DNA from: Lutjanus erythropterus
Taxonomy: Eukaryota > Chordata > Actinopteri > Lutjaniformes > Lutjanidae
Direction of reading: 5' to 3'
DNA length: 64,000 nt
Assembly: GCA_020091685.1 (NCBI GenBank)
Contig: CM034601.1
Location: 11,100,419 to 11,164,418 of the forward strand
Part shown: in pieces, positions 61,647-64,000 of the stretch
Numbering within the stretch: the stretch's first letter is position 1
How the letters are laid out: the number at the start of each line of letters is the position of its first letter
Program-made: the position numbers and the translations under genes
Notes under the pieces: generated by a model
What the model saw: the letters and a program-made list of their open reading frames with translations, nothing else
Databases searched by the model: none
Told to the model about the DNA's origin: nothing

Positions 61647-62277
61647 TTAAAGACCCACATAAAACAACAACATTAAGATGGCATGACTAACTGTCACAGC
61701 TATGAAGGCGTCATTAACGCTAAGAGATTTATACAGGTTTTGGAGCAACATAGACTGCCATCTAGACGACATGTTTTGTTTCAGCAAGACAACGCCAAGA
61801 CACATTCTGCATTTGTAACAGTGTGTCTTTGTAGTAAAGAGTTCATGTACTAGACTGGCCTGTGCAGTCCAGACCTGTCTACTATTGAAAATGTGTGGTA
61901 CATTATGAAGCGCAAAATACAACAACCCCGAGAGACTCCCTAACTGCTTAGCACTTGAAGTATACCAAGCAAGAATGAGCAAGAATTTCACTTTCAAAAC
62001 TTCAACCATTAGCGTTCATGGTTTTCAAATACTTTCTGAGTGTTGTTAAATGAAAGAGTGATGCAACACAGTGGTAAACATGTCCATGTCCAACTTTTTT
62101 GGAATGCCTTGCAGGCATCAAATTCAGAATGAGTGTATATTTACAAAAGACAATAAAGTTTATCAGTGTGAACATTAAATATCTTATTTTTGTAGTGTAT
62201 TCAATTGAATATAGGTTGAAATGCAAACCACTGTTTTTATTTACACTACAGCCCACCTTTTTGAAACTGTGGTTGTT

Positions 62278-64000
62278 TATAATCAGAACAAGAAAAAAAA
62301 AGAAGAGAAATAAGGAAAAAGAAAATCAAGTCAATTCAAAAGGAGGGAGAAAATGTAGTTTAACCACCTCTTTACTCATTTTGTTTCAAAGACAAACACA
62401 ACACTGCAAGGGAACAACAAAACACCACTCAGTGAGTTAATACCTGTTAGTCTATAAAATATTGTTGTGTTATGGCAGTACAATTACTGTAGCAGATATA
62501 TTTTCTAGCCTTTTTACAGTGACTTATTTGATAATTATACACCTAAGTACTGGAGCACCTGCTAAGTGAAATACTGGCACAAACTCGATTCATAGGGCAA
62601 TGAGGAAAAGGTGTCAAGATAGCTTATTCAGCAGCAGCCTATGCTGATGTTTGGATGAGTTACACAGGCTTCAAACCAGGATGTGTTGTTATTTTCAAGA
62701 GGTTTGAGTGAGACAGTGAGGCTGCAGTCAGGCAAACAAAGTGGAATAAGGCCATCAACAGGCCAGCAGGGATGCTACCACTTCCAGAGACAATTTAACC
62801 ACTGCAGCACCTCTCTAGTTCCTCTGCTGTTTAGACACACAAAAAAACAATAATTGTGAATAATGACTCTAGCACAGCACTGTGAGACATGCTTTCCAAT
62901 GATGTCTTTGTACGTCAGGTGCAATAATTACTTCCCAATTACACAGACACACACACATGCATGATTCCTGTGACATCTGACTGATTTCCAACATTTTCCC
63001 TTCTCCCGCTGGTTTGCATTCAGACATCTCGAGTTTAAGCCTAATGTGCCGACTGAACATCCCTAATGTGGATTAGCTATGCATGGTGGTGTCTGCCAGG
63101 AATCCTTCCCTCGCTAATGTGATATGACTAAAAGTGCTGCCACGTTTGTGTGCGTCAGTGTTTTTTTGCATTGCGCTGACATGAAACCATGCACTCTAAA
63201 TAACTACAGCCTCACTTTCTATTTTCACATCCACTCCCTGAGGGATTATAAAAGATGTTTAATACCAGTCTGACCTGGAAAACTAAATTTAAAGAGGAGA
63301 TGCCAACAGGTGCACTGTACATCTGCATGCATGCTTGCAGTATTAGAAAAGGGAATAATGTTTGTGTGTGTGTGTGTGTGAGAGAGTACTTAAAATTAGA
63401 AGAAGTCCTACCTAGCCCTGTTACCTTTAAATCGAAGTCATGATGAAGCGACTGGGCTGTTTGTTGGATAATAATGCTGACTGTTCATGCTGAGAATGCA
63501 CTTTTGCTAATGAGCGATAGTCAAGGAGAGAAGATTCTAATGATTTACTATGGAGAACTGGTGATCCACAGTAACCTAGTGGTGATTTGTGAGTGCCAGG
63601 ATATTGATGTAACAGAGGTGGAAGAGGGCAGGAGTGACTCAGAAGTTAAACATGTATGTCGACATACTATATAAATTTATAAATACACAAGTTTGCACAA
63701 GCACTGAGTGAAGATCTCAGGAGTGTACTATGAAGCATGGTCAACACAGCCAGACATTATTTGTATCAGCTGGCTCGGAAAAACCTAAAATCCCAGTCAG
63801 AGATAACAGGTATCATGATGGTGGTTATCAACTTTCTCTGTTAATGATGCATTTCTTCATCTGGCCCTAAAAGTGTTCAAAACTGTACAAAATTGTAAGT
63901 GTTAATATGACCTGAAGCAAGTGTAAAGCTGAACAGGTTTGCATATATAAGGTCATTCCTCAGCTGAGAATAGCACTGACAGAGAACATCATCAAGCAAA
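62278..64000. other. Non-coding; no gene seen
   Basis: A-rich run at 62290-62330 and a short (TG)n at 63363-63380. Nothing else was recognised up to the right edge, including no follistatin-like exon on the minus strand. Confidence 0.45.

Larger units (their letters stand above)
60347..62277 (+). mobile_element. Tc1-like transposon remnant, interrupted by a hAT element
   Basis: The ends are inverted: CAACCTCAGTTCCAAAAAAG after TA at 60347-60348, and the reverse complement of the right end reads CAACCACAGTTTCAAAAAGG. A second internal pair (TTTCAAAAAGTTGGGACAGG at 60509; reverse complement of 62085-62110, CATTCCAAAAAAGTTGGACATG) gives the IR/DR layout of Tc1 elements. The left half encodes an N-terminal helix-turn-helix remnant (VQQFRNDVSQHKTARDLEVS). 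The right half encodes a FQQDNAKTHSAF-like motif around a catalytic Asp and a VWYIMKRKIQQ-like tail with stops. The middle of the transposase is missing, so the copy is inactive. A 837-bp hAT insertion plus its target duplication separates the halves. Confidence 0.85.

Overview
The window looks like teleost fish nuclear DNA, probably from a spiny-rayed (percomorph) fish. The evidence is one vertebrate-type exon with good splice signals, long AT-rich non-coding stretches with many microsatellites, and a dense mix of fish-type repeats: tRNA-headed SINEs, Tc1-like and hAT DNA transposons, hAT-type MITEs and LINE 3' ends. There are no operons, ribosome binding sites, CRISPR arrays or other prokaryotic signs. 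The fish assignment rests on my recollection of repeat families, not on a database search.

The only convincing protein-coding sequence is one exon at 609-799 on the minus strand. It encodes 63 complete codons with a canonical EF-hand loop and matches the EF-hand region of the secreted follistatin-like 4/5 proteins (FSTL4/FSTL5). The gene reads toward lower coordinates and leaves the window at its left edge. No upstream exon was recognised between 800 and 64000, so most of the window is probably one very large 5'-side intron. If a 5' exon was missed, part of it could be flanking DNA. Nearly all other open reading frames look like chance or repeat-derived frames.

Layout. 1-332: tandem interspersed repeat. 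609-799: exon. 0.8-24 kb: sparse intron with scattered repeats (about 3.9, 6.4-7.0, 10.2, 11.6, 14.9-15.3, 19.0-19.5 and 23.2 kb). 24.95-25.46 kb: very long (TA)n tract with an undetermined base. 25.5-42 kb: mostly unique sequence with isolated SINE or MITE fragments. 42-49 kb: LINE and MITE fragments. 50-54 kb: (TG)n and a LINE 3' end. 55-62.3 kb: the densest mobile-element zone, with a 590-bp hAT-type MITE carrying a perfect 8-bp target duplication, and a Tc1-like element interrupted by an 837-bp hAT element with its own perfect 8-bp target duplication.

I found no multi-gene system. The most interesting signals are the nested transposons, the hAT derivative that keeps only a BED zinc-finger frame, a 24-nt forkhead-type palindrome inside 9-bp direct repeats, a locally copied 23-bp segment beside the (TA)n tract, and several high-complexity TAAT-rich stretches that are candidate conserved regulatory elements.
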